Counted from the first letter of the stretch, positions 12,742 to 25,700 are shown. The stretch: 64,000 nt of DNA from Nepenthes gracilis (GCA_033239525.1 BSYO01000016.1:2881333-2945332), one strand, 5' to 3'. Notes: generated by a model not told the origin, from the sequence alone. Numbers and translations: made by a program.

Positions 12742-12879
12742 AAGTCGTAAGAAGATGCCTTAATTGGTTTGAGGATTGGATTTAATTAACTTCTGTTTGA
12801 GGTTCTAATTTGATTATTATTTTTATGATATAATTAAGAGATGGTAGATATTGTCCATCTTTAGTATACGGTTTGGGTT

Positions 12880-15670
12880 AATGGATATGAATTGTTGGCA
12901 ATTTTGACCTTGCTTGATATGCTAGACTTTTATGTCATTTTAGGGATAATTGGTTTGCATGCGAGGTTATGAATCTTTTGAAAGTCAAGGAAGAGTTAGA
13001 AAGGAGATGACGGGATTGATTTCCGCTTTGTATACTAGTCATTGATGAAAGATGAGTATTGAACTCATTTGGCATATTTGACCACATTTGGGAGTCGTTC
13101 TGTGGACATAAAAGATATCCGAATAATATGTTAGTTCGAGGATATTTTTTCGGAGAAATTGCTTGGACCACTTTTTGATCGGAAGATTGAGATAGCTATT
13201 GAGATTGTGCCAGGATCAGCATTGATTTTGAGTACTTTGTATGTAGTTGGCTTGTCTAAATTGAAGAAATTAAAGCAATAATTGTAAGATTTGTTAGATA
13301 AGGGTTTTATTTGGCTGAATATATCGTCGCAAGGTGCTCCTGTGATTTTTGGTGAAAAGAAAGATGAATCGATGAGATTATGTGTGGATTATTAGAAAGT
13401 GAATAAGATCTCAATCAAGAAATAGTATTCCCTCCCAATGATAGATGATTTGCATAATTAATTGCAAAGGTTTGGTGTTTTCTAAAATCGATATGCATTT
13501 GGGGTATTATTAATTGAGGATTAGATAGAAGGATGTGCCCAAGATGGCTTCCTACATAAGGTACGACCATTACAAATTTTTTATGATGCCACTTGGGTTG
13601 ACAAATGGACCGGCATCTTTATGGATCATCCGAATCAAGTCCTCCTATTGTACTTGGATCAATTTATGGTGGCCTTTATTAAGGATATTCTGATCTATTT
13701 GAAGAGCATTGAGGACCTGAGATCCATTTGAGGATAACACTGCAGACTTTGAGGAAAAGGTAGCTATTTGCCAAATTAAAGAAATGTGATATTTGGCTAA
13801 AAGAAATATTATTTTTGGGATATATTATTTGTAAAGGTGGCAAATTAGGAGAGACTGACGAATGTCATGGAGGCACAAAGTTTCTTAGGTCTGGCTCCAA
13901 AGTGATTTGTTGAGAATCTCCCGATGATTGCGCACCATTGACACGTTTGACGCAGAAGCAAACAATTTTTATTTGAAATGATGATTGTGAGAAGAGTTTT
14001 TAGAAATTAAAGAATAGATTGACGTTGGTATCGATTTTGTCTATCCTTGATGGATCGGGTAGATTGGTAGTGTATTGTAATGCCTCTAAAAAATATTTAT
14101 GTTGCGTATTTTTTTTGGTAAGTAAGTAATTTGGATTAAAGAGAGAAAAAATTTACATAATCAATGCTTATCGCTCCAAGGTTTTTGACTAGGAGATAAA
14201 GCATTAAACGCTAGGGTATACCCCGAGGAGTTAGGTACATCAAATGACACCAAAGAAAAATTAATACAAAATAGTTGCCTCCAAGAAGACAACGTTTAAC
14301 AGCATCGACAAAATTCTGACTAATGTTGACACGATCAAACGAGTGGTGTTTGGGTTGCATATTGATACAGCGTGGCTGAGTGGTTACCTATGGGTCACGG
14401 CAGTTGAAGGTCCATGAATAGAATTATTCCACTCATTATTTAGAGTTGGTGGCTGTGATTTTTGCGTTAAAAAAATTTGGAGGTGTTGTTCGTACAGAGA
14501 AAAGTTTGTGGTATATTCAGGTCCTAAGAACTTGAAATATCTATTTTTAGAAGAAATTGAACATGAGACATCGTAGGTGAATGGATTTGCTTATGGATTA
14601 TAATTATAAGAACCAAAATTAGTGAAGGAAGATGATGTAGTTGCCAATACTTTGAGTCATAAGTTTTTTGATTTGATGGCCCATTTTAATGATTAAGGAA
14701 TGGGAAATATTGGAAGAAAATTGTCGGAGACTTGGATAATAAGTCGTGGACAGATTTTAAATGCCCAAACAGATGGGATTCTTCATTTTACAGGATAAGA
14801 TTTGAATTTAGAATGTTGAGAACTTAAAGGAAGAAATTTTGAATGAGACTCATAGATTGAAGTATACAATTCATCTTGTTGGGAATAAAATATATTAAGA
14901 TATGAAGAAGAAAAATTTTTGGTTGCATAATATGAGATGGGTAATTGTGGATCTATTGACAAAGTTGGCTTATTTCTTGTCAGATAGGATGACATTCTCG
15001 AGGGATAAGTTGACCAATTAGTAGATCAATGGGACTGTAAGATTTCACAGTATTCCAACTTCAATAGTTTTCAATCATAATCCAAGATTTGTATTGAAAA
15101 TTTGGGAAGATTTGCATGAAGAATTGGGCACTAAGTTGAGATTTAGTATGATGTTTCACCTGCTAGCAAATGGTTAATCAGGATAGCGTAGTAGAAGTAT
15201 GTGGGCCCATGGCCCATAGGTCTCAGGATTCAATTTGAGGTTTAAAGTGAGTAATCATGAATTTTGAAAAAGCTCCATCGAAAGAAACTTGAGGTTTAGG
15301 GTCAAAGGAAAATTAAAATCGAGGCTCATTGGATTGTTCAAGATTTAGAAAAAGATTGGTGAGGTGGTCTATAGATTGGCGTTGCTGCTGAATTTGGGAG
15401 ACCTTCATAATGTATTTCACGTGTCGATATTATGAAAATTTTTATATGATCTGACACATAATATTGAGTATGAGCCATTGAGGATTAATAAGGATCTGAG
15501 GTACCTTGAGGAACTAGTTCAAATTTTGGGTCAAAGAGAACAAGTGCTTCAAATAAAGGTCATTCCATTGGTCAAGGTATTATAATGGAATCACTCATAT
15601 GAAGAGGCCACGTGAGAACGAGAAGATAAGATCCGGAAGAAATACCCACATTTGTTTCCTTTTTAAGGTA
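12880..15670 (+). pseudogene. Decayed gypsy polyprotein (protease to integrase C-terminus)
   Basis: Reading through stops and shifts: a protease tail (LLDMLDFYVIL.., near 12910), reverse transcriptase from about 13260 (QGAPVIFGEKKDESMRLC then a VDY-type box), an RNase H start near 13900-14090 and its end near 14640 (VVANTLSHK), integrase near 14820-15170 (a WVIVDLLTK-type box at about 14939), and an EEATWERED C-terminal motif near 15604. Between the zinc-finger-like part and WVIVD a block is missing. It cannot be functional. Confidence 0.85.
14111..14353 (-). mobile_element. 5'-truncated LINE tail inside the gypsy RNase H region
   Basis: 243 bp starting with a T-run then GGTAAGTAAG on the + strand, i.e. 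a poly(A) tail on the minus strand. It is bounded by GTTGCGTATT (14101-14110) and GTTGCATATT (14354-14363), a 10-bp duplication with one transition. Removing it restores the collinear RNase H reading on both sides. The LINE family is inferred from the tail form, which resembles the one near 63590. Confidence 0.7.
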
Positions 15671-15706
15671 TATAGTTTCTATAAATTTCAAGGATAAATT
15701 TTTATA

Positions 15707-15717
15707 AGGGGAAAAAA
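15707..15717 (+). other. Polypurine tract
   Basis: GGGGAAAAAA immediately before the 3' LTR, the usual place for plus-strand priming. Confidence 0.7.
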
Positions 15718-17974
15718 TATAAGGCCCGAGTTCTTGATTAATGATAATCATTAATGATTAAAGTAATATAATTAAAATTGAGATCAAATGGTGTGAAAAA
15801 TTGAATCAAAAGAATCTAAAATTGGATCGGATGGCTCGTGCTTGATGTAGGCCTAATGCATGTTTGATGAAGGCCTAATGCGTGCCTGATGGAAGCTTGA
15901 CGCGCATTTGAGTGCAAAAATAGTGGGCTTAGCTCCTGAGGCGCGATTGAGGCATGTACAATGGGCAAAAATCTAAGAGCTAGTGCCCAAAGGTACGCCT
16001 GAGCTGTGCTCGAGCACCGTGTAGTATCTAAGCGACACCTGGCTCAAAAGTCTATCATTTTTTCAAAGGCTTTGAGAGCTAAAGAGAGAAGCAACTAAGG
16101 AGAATAGAGACGAAGAGAGAGGAAGCCAAGGAACTTGAATTTTAGCCCATCCAAGTGAGAATTTGAATAAATCAAAATTAAGACAACTGAACTCTATGCA
16201 CTTCTTCAATTGTTGATGTTTCTTTCTAACGTGCATGAGTAAATATTTTTCCTTTGCTCAATTATGTTATAAATTCGAAGCTAATATGTGTATATTGAGT
16301 ATGCATATTAATTTTTTATGATTTTATAGAGTAATTTTATAAGAACTTGTACTTAAGTATAATATATATATATGTGCTGGATATTAAATTCAAACTTTAT
16401 GCATATTCTAATTTCAAGATATATTGTTTTTCAATGTTTGAATTTCGTATACAAGTCCATGCAGATACATTTGACTAAAGTCCTTTGCATGTGCTATGTC
16501 TAATAAAAGTGATGAGACATTTTTTTGTTGCTGAACTCTGCATTTTTGTTCATTTTACTGAATTTTTTTTATTGTTCCACGTTTTAAATATCATCATAGT
16601 CAAATTCCTACACTGAATTATGCACTAGCTGATTTCCTGCATTGTTTTCAAGTACTAGCTAAAGTCCTGCACCATTTTTATACTGAATTTGCTGCATCAT
16701 ATTAGTAAGAATGATTGTGCATGCTTAAGGGAATTATTTAAGTAAAGAAAATATGAAATTTTAAAAGAAAACTCTATAATTATGACAAGAAATTAAAAAA
16801 AAAATTAAAAGAGTAAAAAGTAAGAATTAAGAACAAAAGTGTAGATTTTCTTAAGTTAAGCATTGGATTATGGATTATGATTTAACGAATAATATATTAT
16901 GACATGTGTTAATATATTATAATTATATATCAAAATTTAAACCTATTATCTGTGGGTGAGAAGTAGCGTTTGGCTTTATCTATAGTGTGATATGTAGACG
17001 ACCCACTTTTGGGTCTTAAATAAAAATGTTTTGCCTTTGGTTGTGTGGGAGTATATACAACCTAGATTTCAATTGTCTGCTCATTTAGTTGATAAGTCCT
17101 ATTGGCCTTGGTCCTTAAAAAAAACAAGAATTAATTATATTTTGATAATTTAAATGGAGTAAAAAAATGACAAGAAATTTGAAAATGTATAAATTGAATG
17201 TCTTTCATAAGTATTATGAAAATGTCATGTCATAACTTCCGGTCATGTTCCAAAATTCCTTATGTTATTTTTTAATGTAAAGATATTTATATGTTCATTA
17301 TCATATAGTGCCCTATTGAGCTTTTGGCTCACCCATTATTATTTTTACTAACTCCTCAAATTAAATACACGAATCCTTATCGGATGAACAGAATTGAATG
17401 ATTAAATCGATATAAAGAGTTTAGATTGTTATGTTTACGGTTTATGATGTTATTTAATAATTTTGGACAATGTTTGTTATATTATATTACATTCGGTTAG
17501 CATCCGAACAATGATTAATGGGTCTAACATTGTATTATAATTGATTAGACAATTTCAAATTATATTAGTTGACGTTTCGATTATCCAAATTGAATTACTT
17601 CAGTTTTCTAGACAGCATTACTCTAATTATAATGATATTTTGATTTCAAACTGCAAGTTATGGATTAGTTTATTGGGATCTTATGATTGTTCGGGATCTT
17701 ATGATTTATGATTTATTTTTGCAGATATTTGTACTCTGATTTTATATATTTGATAGATATCACTCCTTCCTTAAGGTCCGATATTATAGTTGGGCCGGTG
17801 TCGCAACTACACGAGACATGGCACATGTTTTGGGTCTTGTGCATATTTTAATTTATTTATATTATGATAAGTCAATGTATTGACGTGAAATTTATATTCG
17901 AACATTATTAAACGGGTATTTAATTAATTAATATTAGTAGTGTTAATATTGGGATTGAAATTTAAGACGAAACA
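15718..17974 (+). repeat. 3' LTR of the gypsy element
   Basis: Starts TATAAGGCCCGAG and ends GACGAAACA, aligned end to end with the 5' LTR but with many substitutions and small indels. Its TATA is mutated to TATCTAAG. Confidence 0.88.
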
Positions 17975-18600
17975 TAGCACCTCCCTTGTCTAGGAATATC
18001 CCACCCTAATGCACATCTCACAGTCAAGACAGATGCTTCCGATATTGATTATGGAAGTATCCTTAAGCAACAATAAGAGTCTAGCACATGCATTCAAATC
18101 ATTCCTTTTCATTTAGGCCTTTGGTTTGAACCACAAAAAAATTATTTAACCATTAAAAAGAAGATTTTATCCATTATTTTATACATATTAAAGTTTCATG
18201 ATGATTTATTTAATAAAATATTTTTCTTATAGATTAATTGTAAAACAGCTAAAGATATTTTGTAAAAAAATATGTCAAAAATTTAATTTCTAAAATAGAT
18301 TTTTGTGCGATGACAAGTTATATTATTAGTTTTTATTGTGATATTAAATTATTAAAAAATTTTAAATTCTTTAGCTGATTTTTTAATAAGAAATTTTTTT
18401 ACGGAGACATAATGCCACCAAAACCTAATAACAAAACTAAGCCTGTTCAAGGATCCTCTACCCCAGCCAAATAGTCTACCAAAGATTATACAATGTCTAT
18501 ACTACAAAAATCCATTCCCATGTCAAATAAATTTACCACCGTTTGAGATTATCTACCATTGTCATTCAAAGACGCTATTCAAACACCAATACCTGATCAA

Positions 18601-18830
18601 TAATGTGGGGGTGCTATGACGTCCATATATGTCACAGTGCCTCCGACACCAACGATGTCGTTAGATTTGAAATCTAACGGCCCATGTTTTTACCTATAAA
18701 AATATTTTTCTTTTTTTTGTTATTATTATTTTTAAAGGAAAATATAGACCGTTAGATTTAAAATTTAGCTGCTCCCAAGAGCGTCGTAGGGGCTGTGACG
18801 TCCGTACAACATTACAGCCCCCTCTTCTCT
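18601..18830. mobile_element. MITE with long terminal inverted repeats
   Basis: The outer parts are imperfect inverted repeats: GGGGGTGCTATGACG on the left and CATTACAGCCCCC on the right, plus inner GTTAGATTTGAAATCTAACGG facing CCGTTAGATTTAAAATTTAGC. Flanks ACCTGATCAA (18591-18600) and ACCCGATCAA (18831-18840) fit a 9-10-bp target duplication with one transition, as for Mutator-like elements. It interrupts the pararetrovirus relic. Confidence 0.65.
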
Positions 18831-19139
18831 ACCCGATCAAGCTTCCTCATCCTCCCTTTCTATAGTATTTAACAAAATTGTATATTTTACAGAAATTAAT
18901 CCAAGTTTGAAGGGTTTATTCAATAATTTTTGGTATATTTTTTATCTCTTTTATTAGTTTGCGACATTAAATTTGAATTTATTAACCTTGCATACATTTT
19001 GGCATACATTTTGGCATTAGAGACAAATTTCGATCCTGTGACTTGTGAGTTATAGGCCCACTATGCACTTGATATACTGAAGCATGTATTTAATTGTAAA
19101 CTAAAGCAATCAAATGGTCATCTGAACCATAAACATCGA
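18831..19139. other. Intergenic DNA, minor tandem repeat
   Basis: Possibly more of the pararetrovirus relic but not recognisable. A 15-bp direct repeat CATACATTTTGG occurs twice near 18992-19015. Confidence 0.4.
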
Positions 19140-19320
19140 TATGTATAACCGATTGTATAAGCCCCACAAAATTAGGACACAAGGGGGAATTTTCAATAAT
19201 GGAGGGCAAAATCTTCATTTGCTAACACAAATTAAGAGAAGAGAGTTCAAATAATCTAAAACATCTCTACTTTCAAAAAATAAAAAGGTAAAAATGCATG
19301 TATTTAACCCTTCATGGGTC
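19140..19320. repeat. Dispersed repeat R1, copy 3 (uninterrupted)
   Basis: Matches copy 2 (4541-4620 plus 5400-5520) without the copia-type LTR: TTTTCAATAATGGAGGGC runs straight into AAAATCTTCATTTGCTAAC. It lies just beyond the end of the carrier gene. Confidence 0.6.
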
Positions 19321-19339
19321 TCATTTTTTTGATTGGCCA

Positions 19340-19622
19340 GATTATGGAGCTAAAACTAACCAAAATACAAGCATTTGTTACAAAGAGGAAACACAATCTC
19401 TATGTTCATACTTAGCTAAAATGACATAAAAAATGTAACACAAGAATTCATAAAACAAGGTGAAACTATGCTAGTTGCCTTTGGTTGTCATATAGACAAG
19501 TTGGACCCAACCCACCGGTAGGTGCAGTGGCTCTGCTGCCACCATAAAAAATGACCTCACTTTATGAAAAACTTTTGACTCAAATGCGATGTCTATCATC
19601 CCGAAGTCGGATACTAGCTATG
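19340..19622 (-). other. Probable 3' UTR of the CoA carrier gene
   Basis: Directly downstream of the TGA on the minus strand. It has a T/A-rich stretch with TTTTTATG, TTTGTAAC and TTGTATTTTGG-like signals around 19340-19440, in the style of diffuse plant poly(A) signals. The end is a guess; no transcript evidence is available. A repeat copy begins at about 19320. Confidence 0.4.
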
Positions 19623-19724
19623 TCACATGCCCGAGACTGCCTGAGACTTCGGTCGAGAGGGGACATGCAACCATGACTTCATGAAGTCATATGTCGTAAA
19701 ACCAATGGCCACCGACGGAACCAC
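19623..19724 (-). CDS. CoAc: CoA carrier exon 7 (terminal)
   Basis: 102 nt; acceptor TGCTTTGCAG, then [19 protein letters not shown] (residues 309-327), a short tail [14 protein letters not shown] and TGA (19625-19623). It completes the sixth helix and C-terminus of the carrier. It lies 7.4 kb from exon 6, beyond three stacked LTR insertions, and is easy to miss in automated annotation. Confidence 0.93.
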   Translation of the reverse strand: MVPSVAIGFTTYDFMKSWLHVPSRPKSQAVSGM

Positions 19725-22700
19725 CTGCAAAGCAGACAATATAAAAGGATGTTAAAATTTTCGGACTTCAATTGTTTAGGGAGAACTCAAAACTTCACTA
19801 GATGTTTAGGGGTATGGCATCGTCTGATTGGAATGTGAAATTGGTCGGGCAGCAATTTGTTTGAAAAAATTTTTAATATTTTCAGAATTTTTTTTATATT
19901 TGGCGATATATGAGAAAGTTTTTTCATTTATTGGTGTTTTGACACATATAACAAGATACGTTAATGAAAAAAATTTTTTTAACCAACGAAAAGCTTAAGC
20001 TTATACGCTAGAACATCTAACTATCAATGCCCATCAAAAAGAAGCTTTTACCCAGAAGGGGCACATAGTCTGCTCACGCTGCCACCAACCCCGTCATTGG
20101 TCTCATACAAAACTCTCACCCCTGCCACCGGCAACCACTCCACCAAATTGGAAGTATTATCCCATCGATGACCAATACACGATAATTTCTTAACAGCAAA
20201 TATCACCATCAGCCAAAAATATCACAATCGGAAATTTCAATATGGTCAATCACAAAATATCCACCACCTTGATTTACTTGTCTGACAATCTAAATTTTTT
20301 TATACACGCTAATTGAAATATAACATGAGTAAAAGTATTTTTCTTTGAAAATATTTTGGCAGAGAACGTGAAAAACATCTTCAAGGAATATATTTTCCAA
20401 TAAAAACGTTATTCATTTGACAACTCAAAACATCAAAACAATGGCAGGTTGTATGAAACTTGGTTTTGGTGTAATGGAACAGAGAAAAATGCAACAGCAA
20501 GAGAAAGCCCCATTATATGTTAAACTCCCTTGGCATCCAAATTGTAATATTTGCTTTTTAATTATAAATTATAATGTCATTAATATAATTTTCAGTAAAT
20601 TTGAAAAATAATTATAAAGTAACAATTTAAGAAAAAAATTGAATTACTTAAAATTAGGCTTGGTACTTGATGGGTACCCGTCTCCACACTCATATGTATT
20701 TGAGGGAGTAGTGTGCACTTAATGCACGCATTTGGGGTGCTCATGTGCATTTGTGTCAAAATGTTAGCGTTTGAGCTACGCATATGTATTGCTTATAGGC
20801 AGATGAGATAGAATTAAATGCGCTTGATGCGTGCCTAGCTGACGCTCGTGCGCTGATTATATTTATAAGGACGTGTACGCACTATTTGAATTCATTTTGT
20901 AAGAGAAAAGGGAGAGGACAGAGTGAAAGAAAAGAGGAAAATAAGGAGTGAAAAAGGAGAAAGAAAATTTTGGAGCTTTTGGAAGTCAAATCTATCAAAT
21001 CAGAGGTTTAAGGCAAAAATTTTTAAGCCTAATTTTTTGTCTATTTTAAAATCTTATGATTTTTATTTATATTTTTTGTTTTACTGTATATGTATGCCAC
21101 CCTTTTTCCCTTTACTTTAGATATTTATTCATACACGTAGTTTTTACTGATTGTTTTAAAGTTTTAAGGGATTTTACCTGTAATGTATGAGTTTTAATTT
21201 ATAATTTTGATCATGATTAATTTAGTTAAGAATAGGGAGTTTGAGGGAAATAAAAAATTGTGTCAAAATCAACTTTTGGATCAGATCACATCGGTTTGAG
21301 TGACACCTGACCGACACTTGATAAGCACACATGCGTATTTTGGGTAAAAAAGGTCGCGTCTAAGAGACGCCTAACCAACGCTCAAATGTAATTTTGGCAA
21401 ACTACTTATGTATGATGTGCGCTCGATAAATGCTCAGGCATTTTTGGTAGATTGCTAGCGCCTGATACGTATCTAAGAGACACTCGTGCATCGCAGGATT
21501 TCTGTCTCAGCACCTGATAGGCGCACGTGCGCCAATTCTCTATATAAGTCCCATCCGACTGATTTTCAGTCACTTTTTGCTAAATTTATGAGAGAATGAG
21601 GAGAAAAGGAGAGAGAAAATGCTAGAGAAAGATATTTAAAGTGAATTCAAAGAAAATTTTGATAAGTTTAAAAGACAAGTGCATCTCAAACCCTCTTTTC
21701 TTTATTATTGATCTTTTTCTACTTCCTTAAATATTTATTATTCCAAATACTCATACATGTCATATTTTCATAATTAAAATTTTTGTACTCCATATGCATA
21801 AATTCTTATTCCCATTCTTCACAAATATCATGAAGTTCTTGTCCTTAATTCACACATTGTGCTGCTAAGCTAGTTTTATGCATTTTACACTCACACATGT
21901 TCTAAAATTTTGTTTTAATGCCTGTATATATTTTGATTTTTATATATAGTGTTCCAGGATATTCTATATCCTTAAATATATGCTTTGCAGATCTTGAAAT
22001 TACTATAAAATTGCCCCTGCATGCTTGACAATTAAAATAAAATGTTGAAACTACAAAATTTTATTGGTTTTTCTACAAATTCTTATTGTAAATAGTTTCA
22101 CATATTTAAAAATTTTATAATGTAGCTTTTGCATGATTAAAAATTTGTATATTCAAGTTCGTGCAGAAGTTTGATGCACCACATGACAAGTATTAAAAGA
22201 ATAATACAGAAAACTCGATAAATTATAAAAAGACAATGATATTTTCTCCGATACAAGAAAATATAAAAGATTATTTGTATTTATGTAGAGTTTTCTATTT
22301 GTTATACATGAACTATTGTAGAATTCAATGGTGATATATCATGATATGTATTAATATATTGTAGTGGTAATCGAGGCTCAAACTTATTATTCATTGGTTA
22401 AAAGTAGCGTTCGATCCCATCTATAAGGTTATATGTATGACGGCCCATCTATGGATATTAAATAGTAGGATAAATCTTTTGATTGTATGAAAATATACAT
22501 AACTCGAGTTTCAATTATTCGCTACTTTGTCAATGAGGCCCTACTAATCCTTAGTTCATAAAAATTAGCACGATTTGAATATATTCGCACAGTCATTGTT
22601 TTGAATAAGAAACTGGATTATCAATTTGAAATTGTGCATGAATATTTTAGAAATTTCATGACTGTGCATCTGAATTTTGATCATGTCCGTTCCAACATAT

Positions 22701-25700
22701 TTTGAAGTAAATTACATGTATGGCTGATTATAGAAATTTATATACTTTACTAAACAATTGGCTTACTCTTACCTTTTGTTTTTGTTAACCCCTTCAAATA
22801 AGCGTGCTTGAGGCACACTTATAGGAAGAGAAATTTAATGAAAAGGCTATATGAGAATATAGAATTAGGAATTGGAATAATTCGGATGTATTTTGTCTCA
22901 AAACAGTAACTTTAGAATGTTTATTTTATTTCAATTAATGATCCCATATTAAATAAAAGTTTGTGATGTTCTTGTTCGTGATATAGTTAGATTTCAGTTC
23001 TCGTTTTAGTAGTTCAATTAAATTGTGATTTTTTAATACGCTGATATTGATAAGATGCTTGTCCTTATGAATGTTACTAGATTAGGTTGTCATTTGTTTT
23101 TAGAGCCATTTGATGGTATGGAAAATCAGATCCTATGATATGATTCATTACTTTATTTCAAGTCACTTGTCAATATTTAATTGCAGGTTCACGCTCAATG
23201 TCAGTTTGAAATTTTAAGAATTTTGTCAACTTTATTTCAAGTCTTAAAATTTGAAATGAACTAAGATAATAATTGGATTAATTAAATTAAGATGAATTAA
23301 TTTTATTATGGGAACAGGGATGGTGGCGTGACATTACCGAAAGTTTAAAGAATCTGTTCATTTTTCACAAAAATAAGTAAATATTTTGAGATAATATATT
23401 TATATATAGAAATATTTATGAAAGAAAAGTCATGAAATTTATACATTTGGCCTTATGTGTGCCAATTTATGTAAGTATTTCTGATTAGATTCTATTTTGA
23501 TATTTGAACTAATATTGGTATTTTTTATAGAGTAAAGAATTTTGTATTTATAATTTCTCACAAGGTGAAAAGTTTTACATTTATACTTTTCCTACAGATA
23601 AAGAAAAGTTTTATAATGTGTTATAGAATCTACGGTTTGATATTTTGAAAAAAACTATTGTAAGAAATTAACAGAATTATATATTCAAACGTCATAATAT
23701 ATCAAGCACACTTAAAAACTATACCTATTTTCACAATGTGACAAAAGAAAGTGATATTTGACCTCTCTATAAAGTGTATTTGTAGACGGCTCGTGATCGG
23801 GTCCAAATAGTAGTATTTTAGCCTTCTGTTACTATATGTGTAATTCTTTCTCAAAGTTTAGTCTTTTGGTCAGTGGTTCTTTGTTTTGATATGTTTTGAA
23901 ATTTTTGGATTTTCACCTGTAATATATTTGATATTTAAAATATTTGGTCTTTGAAATAATTACAGGTTTTGGATACAATATTTGGATTTATCTGACTTTG
24001 AATATTTGACCCTTTTGAAATCTTGTGATTTGGACTTTGAACTTTATAGTTTTAGGAACCATTTGATATTTTGAACGATTTTGCATAATTTGATATTATT
24101 TGATATTCACAAATAAATTACATATTTTGCATATGAAATTAGATTTGGACATTCGATATTTAGACTAAATGTTTGCAATTTGGATATATTAGATTTCACA
24201 TGTATTTTACTATTTTTTGTCTTTCATTCTATTTTATGGACATGTATTTGTTACTGTATATATATATGTTGCGTTCTATGAATTCTGGTTGTCCTACGGA
24301 TTGGGAGTCTTGAATCAGATCTTTATGCTGATCGATCTGATGCAAATCCAGTCTCCATAACCTCGAATCTAAACCCTGCGTAACACAACTGAAAACGAGA
24401 GGTTAGAGGACGGTGGGAATTACTCTCACCGTAAATACTCCGACGCTTAAATCAGAAATTTTTCCAAGAGTAGAAAAAGATATATGGAGGATGTGTAGAT
24501 GCATATATCGATGGATCTAGCGTTTGAATGCGCCCAATTGATGGACGACTTAGAGGTGCGCCCGGTTGAGTAGTAGTTTAGAGGTACGCCCGCTGAGAGG
24601 CGGCTTAGATGCGTTCTTGTAGATTGTATGGCTGTCTAAACGAATGGCCGGTCACTTGAATGAAAGATCTCCTAGAGGGAGAGCCTTTGCTTTGATGGAC
24701 TCCTGAGAGGTTCTTCTAACCTCCTAAGATGGAGGGCTAGCCTCAGGTATGGCCTTCTGGACGGAGCACATGGCTCCAGGAAAGAGACTTCGTTTGGATT
24801 CTTCCTCTCTAGATGTTTCAGCCGTTTCAGCCCTCTTTTTCATTTCGTGAGAATGAAAGGAGTAATTATAGAGATGCAGGGCGATTGGATTAACCGCCCA
24901 TGAATAGAATAAGGCGGTTGTGTTGTTCTGACCAATTAGTTATGGTAGGTTAGTAAGAAGTGGGTGGTTCCACTGTACGGCGATTATTTTGAAGAGATTT
25001 GTCCAACTGATTATCGTAAATTGTACGAGCTCATTTTCTGGGCCATAATTATTGAGCCGTTGGACAGAATCAGTAAGGGTTGCTGACTGGGACTTACTTA
25101 TGCACATCCTGAGTTTCCAATTATACTGGATATTTACTTCATTTGTGGACATTCTTCTTAGACAGGATTTACCGAACCCATCAATATATATATATATATA
25201 TATATATATGTAAATATACTTATTGAATTTTAGGCTTATAATTTACTTTGTTTTTAAGGCTTTCAGATTATAGAATTATAAATACTTATAGTATTCGGAC
25301 AGAGTAGACTTAAAAATTTGATTTATATATATTTTGTTTTCAAATTTGTATTTGCTTTGTTTTGGGATTTATATTTGGGTTTATTATATATTCGATTATT
25401 ACAGTTTATATAATTTTAAAACTTGCGTCAAAATTATTATTCGGTTTTTATTTTGGGCCTGTATAATTTAGATACTTTCCCTTGTAGATTATCTTGAACT
25501 TGACCAGGTTGATATATATTTCGTTTAGAGACCAAACAAGGCTAGTTTAATTAGGTTCTATGTTCACTGTGATTTGTGGTTATTTGTATTTGAATTTGGC
25601 ATGTCTGACTCGACTTCAAGATTATTTAGACTTTTAATTATTTATGGATTGCTATTTTGATTTCTCTATTATTAATTATTGCCTACTTATGCAGGGGACG

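Larger units (their letters stand above)
10456..17974 (+). mobile_element. Ty3/gypsy retrotransposon with both LTRs (gag-deleted)
   Basis: 7519 bp with LTRs of 2271 and 2257 bp and a perfect 5-bp target duplication TAGCA (10451-10455 and 17975-17979). The internal region is only 2991 bp. It keeps a decayed primer site, part of a protease, reverse transcriptase, RNase H, part of an integrase and a C-terminal region ending KIRKKYPHLF. Gag and part of the integrase are gone and stops are frequent. The two LTRs differ at many positions, so the insertion is old. It sits inside the pararetrovirus relic. Confidence 0.9.
8162..18600 (+). pseudogene. Endogenous pararetrovirus relic (RT/RNase H region), split by two insertions
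   Basis: Visible pieces are 8162-8261, 10290-10455 and 17975-18600. Removing the two inserted elements and their target duplications makes the pieces collinear. Piece 2 resembles the end of a reverse transcriptase connection region and piece 3 an RNase H domain (a TDAS-type box near 18029, then a run matching the late RNase H). Near 18410 a second short ORF starts MPPKPNNK. Several in-frame stops show it is dead. Placement in Caulimoviridae is from family knowledge; a decayed LTR-element polyprotein is the alternative. No intact gene is present. Confidence 0.55.
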
